Assembly: GCA_022705325.1 (NCBI GenBank)
Contig: JAKJER010000028.1
Span: forward strand, 1-64,000
Reading direction: 5' to 3'
Length of the DNA: 64,000 bases
Source: Planctomycetota bacterium
GTDB taxonomy: Bacteria; Planctomycetota; Phycisphaerae; SM23-33
In this document: piece after piece, positions 15,226-24,057 of the stretch
Numbering within the stretch: the first letter of the stretch is position 1
Layout: every line of letters starts with the position of its first letter
Notes under the pieces: generated by a model
Databases searched by the model: none
Seen by the model: only the letters and a program-made list of their open reading frames with translations
What the model was told of the DNA's origin: nothing
Program-made: the position numbers and the translations under genes

Positions 15226-16791
15226 CTATGCCTCTTCGAGCACCTTCCAGCCCAGGGCGTCGGCCAGGGCGAAGATGGGCTCCTTCAGGTCTCCGAAGAC
15301 GGTGACGCGGTGCCAGCCCCAGCGGTCCCACTCGGTGAAGAGCTTCTCGATATCGCCTACGGGGACGGCGCAGAGCTTGGTGCGGCAGGCCCGGTCATCG
15401 GGGCTGTTGCCGACGGCCTTGGCCCGATGGAAGAGGATCTGCTTGCGGTCCGGGCCGAACTCCACCGTGGTGGTCATGAAGGCCTCGGGCATGATCGAGC
15501 GGAGCGAGGCGCCCTGGCGGTCTTCGCTGTGGGTGAGGATCTCGTAGGGGTTGGTGGGGCCCTTGGGGCCGAAGACCTTGTTGGAGGCCACGCAGTGGGC
15601 GTAGATGATCTGGTGCGAGGCGGTGTCGATGACCGGGTCGCTGATGTAGCCGGGCCGGCCCTGGGTGAGGGTCTTCAGCGCGACCATGGTGGCCGTCGAG
15701 CGGACGTCGCACTCGCAGGCGCCGATAAGCCCCTCGTTGCACAACTCGTGGAAGCCCAGGCAGGGGTAGGCGAAGATGTGCTTGCCGTAGAAACCGCCCA
15801 GGCAGTTGATGGTGATGGCGTCGGCGTTGTGCTTGGCCAGGACGGCCTTCATGCCGTAGTACATGGCTGCGGCCTTCAGGATGTGGTCTTCCTCGACGCC
15901 CTCGACCTTCGCGGCGTTCTTCTTCCAGCGATCCGCCAGGGCGCGGGACTGGTCGTTGTCGGCTTTCTCCCAGGCCTCGTTGACCTCCTTGAAGGGCACG
16001 TTGACGACGGGGATGCCCATTTCCTGGGTGATCTTGGGGGCGATGCCGGGCCAGCCCCCGCCGACGGCGAGAATCTTGGACTCCTTCATCTTCTTGATGC
16101 AGTCGGCCGGCGAGAGGCAGGTGAGCTTGTCTTCCTTGCAGGCCATGTCGCCGCAGGGGGGCGTGGAGGCGACGCGGGCCTTGGCGGCGGCGGCGGCGAA
16201 CTCCTGCACCGTTCCGCCCTTCTTGACGATCTCGAAGCACTTGACGGCGGCGACGTGGTCGGCGAAGGTTGACGAGGCCACGAAGCCGACGTTGGGGGCA
16301 TTCTTCCTCAGGAAGCCCGCGGTGTAGACCAGGAACCCGCCGCTGCCGGCGTATTGGAAGTCGGCGTAGAGGGTGGGCTTGCCGGTAGCGGCGACGGTCT
16401 GCACCACGCGGTTCCAGCAGTTCATCTGGTAGACCAGGTAGCCGTCGATGTCTTTGTCCTGATCGATGATCTTCTTGGCGGCCTCGGGCCCATTCGCCAT
16501 GGCAGGCAGGAACTCGAAGTTGGGCAGCTTGTCGGCCAGTTCCTTGTTGAACTTCTCCATGACGGGCTGGAAGTCGAAGCCGACGTTGGGCCAGTCCGGC
16601 CCGGGCTGCTTGGGGGCGTGAAGGGAGTACAGGATGCGGATGCGGATCTTGCCGGCCGGCGTCTCGGCGGCCCGGGCGGTGTCGCGCAGGGGCAGTGCCG
16701 CGGCGGCGCAAGCGGCGCCCGCGCCGGCCAGGAAGCGACGTCGGTTGAACGAGCAGCAGGCACAGCCAAGAGGAATCCCAGCGGTCTTCAT
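15226..16791 (-). CDS. Tat-exported L-fucose isomerase-like protein
   Basis: 521 residues from the ATG at 16791. The N-terminus has the twin-arginine signal NRRRFLAGAGAACAAAALPL, so the protein is predicted to be exported folded. The rest resembles the L-fucose/D-arabinose isomerase-like superfamily (COG2407 type): an N-terminal Rossmann-like part (LYSLHAPKQPGPDWPNVGF, DIDGYLVYQMN) and a C-terminal region with LGGFYGKHIFAYPCLGFHEL and CECDVRSTATM. Family members convert aldoses to ketoses using a metal, but export is unusual for a sugar isomerase, and the exact ligands cannot be confirmed here. It lies near sulfatase genes and a pgi gene and is transcribed convergently with the GGDEF operon. 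Confidence 0.7.
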   Translation of the reverse strand: MKTAGIPLGCACCSFNRRRFLAGAGAACAAAALPLRDTARAAETPAGKIRIRILYSLHAPKQPGPDWPNVGFDFQPVMEKFNKELADKLPNFEFLPAMANGPEAAKKIIDQDKDIDGYLVYQMNCWNRVVQTVAATGKPTLYADFQYAGSGGFLVYTAGFLRKNAPNVGFVASSTFADHVAAVKCFEIVKKGGTVQEFAAAAAKARVASTPPCGDMACKEDKLTCLSPADCIKKMKESKILAVGGGWPGIAPKITQEMGIPVVNVPFKEVNEAWEKADNDQSRALADRWKKNAAKVEGVEEDHILKAAAMYYGMKAVLAKHNADAITINCLGGFYGKHIFAYPCLGFHELCNEGLIGACECDVRSTATMVALKTLTQGRPGYISDPVIDTASHQIIYAHCVASNKVFGPKGPTNPYEILTHSEDRQGASLRSIMPEAFMTTTVEFGPDRKQILFHRAKAVGNSPDDRACRTKLCAVPVGDIEKLFTEWDRWGWHRVTVFGDLKEPIFALADALGWKVLEEA

Positions 16792-16935
16792 CGTCGGCTC
16801 CTTCGAAGTGTTCGATGGTCCATGTAAGGGCGCTGCGCCACCGGGGGCACGGGCGTTTGCGCCCACTGTTTATTGTCTAACGGCTCAGTCGGCGGTTTGT
16901 GGCGTGACCCGGCAGCCTCGATCGTTCAAGAGGCG

Positions 16936-16963
16936 CAGCCCACGGGAAGCTTCCCGTGGGCTG
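16936..16963. terminator. Perfect 28-nt palindrome downstream of pgi
   Basis: CAGCCCACGGGAAG is followed directly by its exact reverse complement. It lies 35 nt past the pgi stop and has no U-tract. It probably acts as a 3'-end hairpin; its CCACGGGA core recurs in the hairpin at 26766-26799. Confidence 0.5.
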
Positions 16964-16997
16964 TTGTCCAGGGGGTCGGCTCTGTCGCGCCGTGGTC

Positions 16998-18401
16998 TCA
17001 GACGAGGTACTTGTTGTCCACCCGCACGGTGTGCTTGATCTGCTTGGCCAGGTCCTGGTAGCCGTCTCGGCCCATCAGCGCGAAGGTGGCCTGTTTGCCC
17101 AGTTCGACGGCCGGCTGATCGTACGCGTTGATGTTCAGCAGTTCGCCCATGAGGCTGGTGGTGAACTCGTAGAGGTAGATGAACTCGCCCACCGACTGGG
17201 GGCTGATGTTGTTGAAGCGGATGGTCAGCGTGGGTCGCTGCGAGACGGCCAGGGCGTACTCGGTGGCCTTCTTCTCGGCCTCCAGGAGCTTGGACATGCG
17301 GGCCTTGGCCAGGTAGGCCAGCCCGGGCACCTCGCCGAAGACATTGGGCACGCGGACCTCGCGGGGGTGCTTGTCGACCTCCAGGAAGACCACCAGCTTG
17401 TCGTTGGGGCCCTCGCGGTAGAGCTGGACCTGGCTGTGCTGATCGGTGGTGCCCAGGGCCTTGATGGGCGTGGGCCCGGCGAAGACCTCCCTGCCGTCCC
17501 GGCTGAGACGTTTGCCCAGCGACTCCGCCCAGAGCTGGCGGTACCAGTCGGCCAGCAGGTACAGGCGGTTGGAGTAGGGCATCATCACGTGCATCGGCTT
17601 GCCCTTGGCGGTCATCATGATGTACTTGACCGCCGCCAGCACGCAGGCGGGGTTCTCGTACCACTGGTGGATCTCCGTGCGCTGCTTCATGGCCCCTGCC
17701 CCGGCCAGAAGGGCGTCGATGTCGATGCCGCACATGGCGGCCGAGAACAGGCCCACCGGCGTGAGGACGCTGAATCGTCCGCCGACGTCGTCCGGCACGG
17801 GGAGCATGTCGTAGCCGTCGCGCTTGGCGATCTCGTGGAGCGTGCCCTTGAGCATGTCGGTGGTGGCCACGATGTGCTGCGCGAAGCCTTCACCGAGCTT
17901 CTTGCGGAGCATCTCGCGGACGATCATGAACTGGCTGGCGGTCTCGGCGGTCTCGCCGCTCTTGGAGATGACGTTGAACAGCGTGGTGTTGAGGCGCCGG
18001 CCCAGGAATTTCATGACATCGCCCACCAGCGCGGGGTCGACGTTGTCCAGCACGAAGAGCCTGGGCCCGCCTCGCTTGCGGTCGCTCTGGAGGTTGTAGG
18101 TGGCGTCGTTGAGGGCCGCCTGAAGGGCGATGTTGCCCAGGGCGCTGCCCCCGATGCCCAGCACCACCAGATCGGTGATCTTCTGCGAGCGGTACTTCGC
18201 CACCAGGGCCTTGACCTGGTCGGCGTACTCGCTCTTGCCCGGCAGGGCGGCGTAGCCAAGCCGGCCGGCCTCGATCTGGCCCAGCACGGCCCTGTGGGCC
18301 GCGAGCAAGGCATCGTGGATGCTGTCCAGGTCGCCCTGGGTGACGCCGTGGCGGCTGTCGATCACCTTGTCCGTCGCGTTCTTCCAGTACAGTTGGATCA
18401 T
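16998..18401 (-). CDS. pgi: Glucose-6-phosphate isomerase
   Basis: 467 residues from the ATG at 18401 (the upstream extension has no family similarity). It interconverts glucose-6-phosphate and fructose-6-phosphate in glycolysis/gluconeogenesis, in the cytoplasm. Visible features are the first SIS half with VVLGIGGSALG, the signature FNVISKSGETAET that binds the sugar phosphate, DDVGGRFSVLTPVG, and the catalytic region with QHSQVQLYREGP and QPAVELGKQ in the second half. The length is between the short Bacillus-type (~450) and long E. coli-type (~550) enzymes. It stands alone, with a hairpin after its stop. Confidence 0.95.
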   Translation of the reverse strand: MIQLYWKNATDKVIDSRHGVTQGDLDSIHDALLAAHRAVLGQIEAGRLGYAALPGKSEYADQVKALVAKYRSQKITDLVVLGIGGSALGNIALQAALNDATYNLQSDRKRGGPRLFVLDNVDPALVGDVMKFLGRRLNTTLFNVISKSGETAETASQFMIVREMLRKKLGEGFAQHIVATTDMLKGTLHEIAKRDGYDMLPVPDDVGGRFSVLTPVGLFSAAMCGIDIDALLAGAGAMKQRTEIHQWYENPACVLAAVKYIMMTAKGKPMHVMMPYSNRLYLLADWYRQLWAESLGKRLSRDGREVFAGPTPIKALGTTDQHSQVQLYREGPNDKLVVFLEVDKHPREVRVPNVFGEVPGLAYLAKARMSKLLEAEKKATEYALAVSQRPTLTIRFNNISPQSVGEFIYLYEFTTSLMGELLNINAYDQPAVELGKQATFALMGRDGYQDLAKQIKHTVRVDNKYLV

Positions 18402-18667
18402 CTTGCTTCGTTCTCCGCGGGCCGACGACGTTCGGGGGCAACACTCCTGGTCGCCTCGCTTCGGGTCGTCGGCCGGTCTTGTTCGCAGGACCGCCCGGGC
18501 GGACCTGCGACACAAGAGTATCCCCGCGCGGGGCGGATTTCCAGCCCCCCCTCAATCATCCGGAACGCGGGGTTCGTCTCTGGGGGCGGGCCGCTCGCGT
18601 GCAATCAGGCCTAACCCCGCAGGAATCGCAGTGTGGCTGCGTCGGTCGGCTGGCTACAATGTAGGGT

Positions 18668-19735
18668 ATGAGGCGAGACCGTCACAGTGCTATCGCCGTG
18701 GCTGCATACCTCATCGTTTTCGCTGGCGTGGGTGTGCTGTCGCAGGTCCTGGCGGCACACGCTCATCAGCCGGGGGAACTGAAATGGCGGGAGGCTGCCG
18801 CCATCATGCTGTTCATCCCGCTGATCTGGTCGTTCCTGTGGTACTCGCCCGCGGGGATGGCGGCGGCATTTGTGGCCATCTCGATTCTGCGGGTCCGGGT
18901 GGAATGGCTCCAGATGCAGGCGTCGGGCGCGGGCGTGACGCCCGCCATGCTGGCGGCGGAGACGGTGTTTCCCGTCGCCCTGTACCTGGCCCTGGGGATC
19001 ACGATCTACCTGTATCGCCTGCGACAGGAGTTCCTGACCAGGCAGCTTCTGCAGGCCAGCGCCCTGGAGACCCGCCAGCAGATGGCCAGCCGGCTGGCCC
19101 ATGACTTCAACAACGTCCTCACGGTGGTCAGCGGGACGGCGCAGTTGATGAGGGCGGATGTCGGCAACCGCGTCCAGCTTGAGCGCGACGCCGAGAGCAT
19201 CCTGCGGGCGAGCGAGCAGGGCATGGGCCTGGTTCGGCAGATGATGAGCCTGTCGCGCGAGCTGCCCGACGAGAAGGTGGCCTGCGAGCTGTCGGGCACG
19301 ATCTCGCAGCAGATGGAGATGATCCGCCGGCTGCTTCCCTCGGGGGTCCAGGTGGTGCAGGAATACGCCTCGGAGCCGCTGATCGTCCGCGCCGACGGCG
19401 GGAAGCTGCTGCGGATCCTGACCAACCTTTGTCTCAACGCCGCCCAGGCCATGCCCGAAGGGGGGGCGCTGACGCTGCGGACCGCCCGGAAGGAGGGCGC
19501 GGCTTGCCTGGTTGTCGAGGACACCGGTACGGGGATCGACCCGCGGAACCTGGGGCGGATCTTCAAGCCTTTCTTCACCACCCGCGGGCGGAGCGGGGGG
19601 ACGGGCCTGGGCCTGAGCATCGTCCATTCACTGGTCGAGGAGCACGGCGGGCGCATCAGCGTGTCCAGCACGCCGGGCCAGGGGGCCCGTTTCGAGGTCC
19701 TGCTTCCGCTGGAAACGGCGGGCGAGGCGACGTAG
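18668..19735 (+). CDS. Orphan membrane sensor histidine kinase (NtrB-like)
   Basis: 355 residues. Residues ~8-115 contain about four hydrophobic segments forming a membrane sensor with little periplasmic material. A short coiled linker leads to the dimerisation/phosphoacceptor box SRLAHDFNNVLTVVSG (His145), then an HATPase_c domain with N box NLCLNAAQAM, G1 DTGTGID, F box FKPFFTT and G2 GTGLGLSIV. The HDFNN box is typical of NtrB-like soluble-core kinases. No response regulator is adjacent, so its partner is elsewhere. A TACAAT hexamer at 18655-18660 lies only 8 bp before the ATG, which would make the message leaderless. Confidence 0.9.
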   Translation: MRRDRHSAIAVAAYLIVFAGVGVLSQVLAAHAHQPGELKWREAAAIMLFIPLIWSFLWYSPAGMAAAFVAISILRVRVEWLQMQASGAGVTPAMLAAETVFPVALYLALGITIYLYRLRQEFLTRQLLQASALETRQQMASRLAHDFNNVLTVVSGTAQLMRADVGNRVQLERDAESILRASEQGMGLVRQMMSLSRELPDEKVACELSGTISQQMEMIRRLLPSGVQVVQEYASEPLIVRADGGKLLRILTNLCLNAAQAMPEGGALTLRTARKEGAACLVVEDTGTGIDPRNLGRIFKPFFTTRGRSGGTGLGLSIVHSLVEEHGGRISVSSTPGQGARFEVLLPLETAGEAT

Positions 19736-19873
19736 GGTCCGCCCCCGGACACCGGGGCCATGGCACGCTCCATTGCGGACCTTCCTCGCTTTCTGGTTGA
19801 AGCCCGCATTGAACGACGGTCGACAGCGTTTAAACGGGGAAGCTCTCGGTCATGCAATCTTGAGGATCATCAC

Positions 19874-21343
19874 ATGGCATCGGTGAATCGTCGCGAGTTT
19901 CTGTCGTTGTTGGCTGCGGGGGTCGGGGCGGCGACGGCGGGCGCCTTGCCCCGCCCGTCTCGTGCCGCAGCCGACACCCGCCCTCCCAACGTCGTGCTGA
20001 TCTTCACCGACGACCAGGGCTACCAGGACGTGGGCTGTTTCGGTTCGCCCAAAATCAAGACGCCCCACCTGGACCGGATGGCCCAACAGGGCATGAAGTT
20101 CACCAGCTTCTATTCCGCCGCCCCGGTGTGCTCAGCCTCGCGGGCGGCGCTGCTGACCGGGTGCTACCCGGCCCGCGTCGGCATCACGGGCGTGCTGTTC
20201 CCCAACTCCAACAACGGCATCAGCGACAAGGAACTCACCGTGGCTGAGCTGCTCAAGGGCCGGGGATACGCCACCGCCTGCATCGGCAAGTGGCACCTTG
20301 GGCACCTCGAGCCCTTTCTGCCCACGCGCCACGGGTTCGACCGGTACTACGGCATCCCGTACAGCAACGACATGACCATCGACCCGCAGTCGGCCCGGTT
20401 CGCCGACAACTGCGCCTTCCGCGACGGGCAGACGGCAGAGCAGGCCCGGACCAAGGGCGTCAAGAACCTCGTGCCGCTGATGGAGAACGAGCAGATCATC
20501 GAGTACCCCGTCGACCAGTCCACCCTCACCCGCCGCTACACCGAGCAGGCGGTCAAGTTCATCCGCGAAAACAAGGACAGGCCGTTCTTCCTGTACCTCC
20601 CCCACACCATGCCGCACATCCCGCTGGCGGTCAGCGAGGCGCTCAAGGGCAAGAGCGCCCGCGGGCTCTACGGCGACGTCATCGAGGAGATCGACTGGAG
20701 CGTCGGGCAGATCCTCCAGGTCCTGGACGAAGTCAAGCTCGACCGGAACACGCTGGTCGTCTTCACCTCCGACAACGGCCCGTGGCTGTCGATGAAGGCC
20801 AACGGCGGCTGTGCCCTGCCCCTGCGAGACGGCAAGTTCTCCACCTGGGAGGGCGGCATGCGCGAGCCGTGCATCATGCGATGGACGGGGACCATTCCCG
20901 CCGGCAGGGTCTGCGACGAGGTGGCCGGAACGATCGACGTCCTGCCCACGCTGGCGGGCCTGGCCGGGGCCAAGCTGCCCGACGACCGGGTGATCGACGG
21001 CAGGGACATCTCGCCGCTGATGACCGCCAAGGACGGTGCGGTCAGTCCGCACGAGCATTACTTCTACTGGCGGGGGGGCGCCCTGGAGGCGGTGCGGAGC
21101 GGCAAGTGGAAGCTCCACCTGGGCGGGCAGAACAAGAAGGCCAAAGACAAGGACTCCAAGCCCCTCGCCCCGGCGGGCCAGCTCTTCGACCTCCAGGCGG
21201 ACATCGGCGAGAAGACCGACCTCGCCGCCCGGCACCCGGACGTGGCGGAGCGGCTGGCCGGGGCGATCCGGGCGGCCCGCGAGGAAATGCGGAAAAACGC
21301 GCGTCCCTGCGGGCGGGCGGACCGCCCGAAAGGCCGGAAATAA
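19874..21343 (+). CDS. Tat-exported S1-family sulfatase
   Basis: 489 residues from the ATG at 19874; the longer frame upstream is unsupported. A twin-arginine signal (NRREFLSLLAAGVGAATAG) directs export. The formylglycine motif is CSASR with Cys86; metal ligands are Asp46-Asp47 (FTDDQGYQD) and SDNG; active-site residues lie in GKWHLGHL and PHTMPH. It is a full-length periplasmic arylsulfatase-type enzyme. It is about 45% alike by eye with the sulfatase at 11677 in the conserved blocks, but uses Tat instead of Sec and CSASR instead of CTPSR, which suggests a different subfamily and substrate. Confidence 0.92.
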   Translation: MASVNRREFLSLLAAGVGAATAGALPRPSRAAADTRPPNVVLIFTDDQGYQDVGCFGSPKIKTPHLDRMAQQGMKFTSFYSAAPVCSASRAALLTGCYPARVGITGVLFPNSNNGISDKELTVAELLKGRGYATACIGKWHLGHLEPFLPTRHGFDRYYGIPYSNDMTIDPQSARFADNCAFRDGQTAEQARTKGVKNLVPLMENEQIIEYPVDQSTLTRRYTEQAVKFIRENKDRPFFLYLPHTMPHIPLAVSEALKGKSARGLYGDVIEEIDWSVGQILQVLDEVKLDRNTLVVFTSDNGPWLSMKANGGCALPLRDGKFSTWEGGMREPCIMRWTGTIPAGRVCDEVAGTIDVLPTLAGLAGAKLPDDRVIDGRDISPLMTAKDGAVSPHEHYFYWRGGALEAVRSGKWKLHLGGQNKKAKDKDSKPLAPAGQLFDLQADIGEKTDLAARHPDVAERLAGAIRAAREEMRKNARPCGRADRPKGRK

Positions 21344-21403
21344 GCGGCGGAGAAAAAGTCCGAAAATTCGGAAAAATTGTCAAACCAGGATTCGCGGCTT
21401 CCG

Positions 21404-21409
21404 TATAAT
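21404..21409 (+). promoter_or_regulatory. Consensus -10 box of a small transcription unit
   Basis: TATAAT lies in an AT-rich stretch (21343-21415). A TTGTCA at 21377-21382 is 21 bp upstream, longer than the ideal 17 bp. The next start codon (rsmH) is 185 bp away, beyond a terminator. Confidence 0.5.
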
Positions 21410-21415
21410 CTAATG

Positions 21416-21504
21416 AGCGAGTTGCTGGGCTGGGTTTCTCCTCCTTTCCCCGGCCTGCAGCAAAGATCTGGGGCTCGGTTCCTCCCGCCGAGCCCCCTTT
21501 TTTT
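21416..21504 (+). ncRNA. Candidate ~90-nt small RNA or attenuated leader
   Basis: The stretch from the predicted start just after the TATAAT box to the T-run contains no plausible ORF and ends in a strong intrinsic terminator. It contains a pyrimidine-rich tract (TTTCTCCTCCTTTCCCC) that could pair with Shine-Dalgarno regions. I could not match it to SRP RNA, 6S RNA or a known riboswitch. It may be an independent sRNA or a premature-termination leader of rsmH. Confidence 0.4.
21470..21504 (+). terminator. Intrinsic terminator upstream of rsmH
   Basis: A perfect 9-bp stem GGGGCTCGG/CCGAGCCCC with a 9-nt loop is followed by seven T residues. It lies 90 bp before the rsmH start, so it closes the upstream small transcript or attenuates rsmH. 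Confidence 0.85.
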
Positions 21505-21593
21505 GTCTCCAAGACAAGATGTCTGGGCCCTGTCCCCATGACGCCACGCCCGTTCTGCTTGTCTGCCTCCGCGCCGGCGGCTAAGCTGTCCAC

Positions 21594-22553
21594 ATGACCC
21601 GAAACCCTCGACATCGCCCTCGCCGCCGCGGCACGCCGCCCGGCACGCACATCCCCGTCCTGCTGCGAGAGGTCGTCCGCTGCCTGGACCCCCAGCCCGG
21701 CCAGACGGTGGCTGACTGCACCGTCGGCTACGGGGGGCACGCCCGGGCCTTCCTGGAGCGGATCGGCCCCGACGGCAGGCTGCTGGGCCTGGACTGTGAC
21801 GACACGTACCTCCACCAGACCCGCCAGAGGCTGGCGGATTTCGACCCGGCTGTCACCATCGTCCGGGCGAACTTCGCCGAGTTGGAGCGGGTGATGGCCG
21901 AGCAGGGGTTGGACGGCTTCGATATCGTCCTGGCCGACCTGGGCGTTTCGTCCATGCAGGTTGACGACCCCGGCCGGGGGATCGGCTACAAGGAGGACGG
22001 CCAGCTCGACATGCGGATGGACAATCGCCTGGAGAAGACCGCCGCGGACCTGCTGGCCGAAATGAGCCCGGAGGACCTCTCTGCCGCCATCCGCGACCTG
22101 GGCGACGAGGAAGACCACGAACGGATCGTGTTCTTCCTGGCTGCCCAGCGACAGGTTCAGCCGCTCACGCTTGTCTCGCAGCTCGTCCGCCTGGTGCTGG
22201 CCGCCAAGGGCCTGACCGAGCACACCTGGCGCAAGAGCCCCAAGAGCGACTTCGGCGAGTTCCACCCCGCGGCCAAGACGTTCCAGGCCCTGCGGATCCT
22301 GGTCAACCGCGAGTTGGACAACCTGTCGCGTTTGCTGGAGGCCCTGCCGCGGTGTCTCAAGAGCGGCGGCCGGGCGGGCATCATCAGCTTCCAGGGGGGC
22401 GAAGACAAGCTCGTCCGCGAGGCCTTCGAGGCGGGTCAGGCCGCCGGCGTCTACGCCGCCGTCTCCGACGGCGCCATCCGTCCAGGCCCCCGCGAGGTCC
22501 ACCGCAACTGGCGCAGCGCATCGGGGCGCTTCCGCTGGGCAAGGCGGGCGTAA
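21594..22553 (+). CDS. rsmH: 16S rRNA (cytosine-1402-N4)-methyltransferase RsmH
   Basis: 319 residues, standard length for MraW/RsmH. The S-adenosylmethionine site begins VADCTVGYGGHA and continues with LLGLDCDD; family signatures include IPVLLREVV near the N-terminus, LADLGVSSMQVDDPGRGI, DGQLDMRMD and FHPAAKTFQALRI(L)VN. The enzyme adds the N4-methyl group on C1402 of 16S rRNA in the ribosome decoding site. In most bacteria rsmH heads the division/cell-wall (dcw) cluster; here none of mraZ, ftsL, ftsI or mur genes follow, and the next gene is convergent queA. This matches planctomycetes that lack FtsZ-based division. Confidence 0.95.
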   Translation: MTRNPRHRPRRRGTPPGTHIPVLLREVVRCLDPQPGQTVADCTVGYGGHARAFLERIGPDGRLLGLDCDDTYLHQTRQRLADFDPAVTIVRANFAELERVMAEQGLDGFDIVLADLGVSSMQVDDPGRGIGYKEDGQLDMRMDNRLEKTAADLLAEMSPEDLSAAIRDLGDEEDHERIVFFLAAQRQVQPLTLVSQLVRLVLAAKGLTEHTWRKSPKSDFGEFHPAAKTFQALRILVNRELDNLSRLLEALPRCLKSGGRAGIISFQGGEDKLVREAFEAGQAAGVYAAVSDGAIRPGPREVHRNWRSASGRFRWARRA

Positions 22554-22560
22554 CAGCGAC

Positions 22561-23712
22561 TCATTCGATCATCATCGCGTCGCCGTACGAGTAGAACCGG
22601 TATCGCAGGCGGCGGGCCTGCTCGTAGGTGCGGAGGATCATGGGCAGGCCCTCGGTCGAGCCGGGTTTGCAGAAGGCGGCTACCAGCATGAGCAGCGTGC
22701 TGCGGGGGAGGTGGAAGTTGGTGATCAGGGCGTCGACCGCCTGGAAGCGGGCGGGCGGGTAGATGAAGATCCGCGTCCAGCCCGAGGCGGAGGCGAAGCG
22801 TCCGTCCGGGCCGACGGAGCTTTCCAGCACGCGGACGGAGGTGGTGCCGACCGCTACGATCCGCCTGCCGGCGGCGCGGGCGGCGTTGAGCCGCTCGGCC
22901 GTGGGGGCGGCCAGTTCGTACCACTCCTCGTGCATGGGGTGCTCGGCCAGGTCTTCGTGCTTGACCGGGGCGAAAGTGCCCAGGGCCACGTGCAGCGTCA
23001 CGCGGGCCAGTTCCATTCCGACGGACTGCAACTCGTTCAGCAGCTCGGGCGTGAAGTGCAGCCCCGCCGTCGGTGCGGCCACCGCGCCGGGGCGATCGGC
23101 GTAGACGGTCTGATAGCGGACGCGGTCGTCCGTTGACGGGGCGGGGCGCGCGGTCTGGGAGGGGGCCTTCGACGGGTCGGCCGGTCCCGCCTGATCGCCG
23201 CCTCCGCCGCGACGGATGTACGGAGGGAGCGGGGGGGAACCCACCCGCTCCAACAGCTCGGTTGCCGGTCCGGTCACGCGCTGCTCGTCGCGAACCACGT
23301 CGACTTCCCACCGGCCCTGCCCGAGGTTCCGCTCCAGCCGGAGCGTCTCGTCGGCCCCGAGCAGTTGCAGGCGTTCACTTGCTCGGCATCGCCCAGCCCC
23401 CTTGAGTAGGACTTCCCACCGCCCGGGGCCGACCTCGCGGAGGAACAGGCCTTCGATCCGCCCGCCGCTGCTGCGGCGGCAGGTGATGCGCGCGGGGATC
23501 ACCCGAGTGTCGTTTAACACCAGCAGGTCGCCGGGCCTGAGCAGGGCGGGCAATTCCCGAAAGACGTGGTGGGAGATTTCCCCGTCGCTACGGCACAAGC
23601 GCATGAGCTTCGACTGGTCGCGTCGCTCCAGCGGTTGCTGAGCGATCAGCTCCTCCTCCAACGGATAGTCGAAGTCCGCTGCTCGAAGGGGCTCGGTCAT
23701 CTTTCCGCTCAT
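22561..23712 (-). CDS. queA: S-adenosylmethionine:tRNA ribosyltransferase-isomerase QueA
   Basis: 383 residues. QueA transfers and isomerises the ribosyl moiety of AdoMet to preQ1-modified tRNA, making epoxyqueuosine in the queuosine pathway. Conserved blocks are FDYPLEEELIAQQP, LVLNDTRVIPAR, PPYIRR, YQTVYADRPGAVAAPTAGLHF, HVALGTFAPV and TNFHLPRSTLLMLV. Between PPYIRR and YQTVY there are about 30 residues rich in Gly, Pro, Ala and Ser (residues ~169-197) where the E. coli enzyme has about a dozen, so a flexible insert is present. The start may instead be the ATG at 23700. It is convergent with rsmH, 7 bp between stops. Confidence 0.95.
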   Translation of the reverse strand: MSGKMTEPLRAADFDYPLEEELIAQQPLERRDQSKLMRLCRSDGEISHHVFRELPALLRPGDLLVLNDTRVIPARITCRRSSGGRIEGLFLREVGPGRWEVLLKGAGRCRASERLQLLGADETLRLERNLGQGRWEVDVVRDEQRVTGPATELLERVGSPPLPPYIRRGGGGDQAGPADPSKAPSQTARPAPSTDDRVRYQTVYADRPGAVAAPTAGLHFTPELLNELQSVGMELARVTLHVALGTFAPVKHEDLAEHPMHEEWYELAAPTAERLNAARAAGRRIVAVGTTSVRVLESSVGPDGRFASASGWTRIFIYPPARFQAVDALITNFHLPRSTLLMLVAAFCKPGSTEGLPMILRTYEQARRLRYRFYSYGDAMMIE

Positions 23713-23791
23713 TTTGGGGGAAGTTCCCTATTGCGTCCGGTCGCGGACGGCATATCTGTACTCACAGCCCAACGCCGGGAAGGTGTTGCTG

Positions 23792-23854
23792 TTAAACACA
23801 TGTAAAAAAAAGCGTTAAGGCAAAACAGCCAAACTTATCCACAATCTGTCCACA
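23792..23854 (+). promoter_or_regulatory. DnaA-box-like cluster in an AT-rich gap
   Basis: The gap 23713-24057 has no gene apart from the small ORF that follows. It holds a perfect TTATCCACA (23835-23843), a TGTCCACA three bases later (23847-23854) and a weaker TTAAACACA (23792-23800), all in one direction, near an A8 run. This could be a DnaA-binding site or part of an origin; no dnaA, dnaN or other origin-linked gene is in the window. Confidence 0.35.
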
Positions 23855-24057
23855 CGGCGGAAGTATAGCACAATTGATGCCGTAACGACTGGTTTTTCAC
23901 CCAGTCGGGTCAGAAGCAGTAGTACTTGTCAATGGGGCCTCTTCTGATCGCCGCGCTCGCTGGCTGCACAAGTTATGATCGCAAATGGACGATGTGAACG
24001 AAGACTGAACCCAGACCAACCTTCGGTGCTCCAGTGGCAACGCGTCAACAAGAGATC

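Noticed and set aside
21416..21504. SRP (4.5S) RNA or 6S RNA
   Set aside because: The conserved SRP tetraloop and AGCAG-type internal loops are absent on both strands, and the length and fold do not fit 6S RNA.
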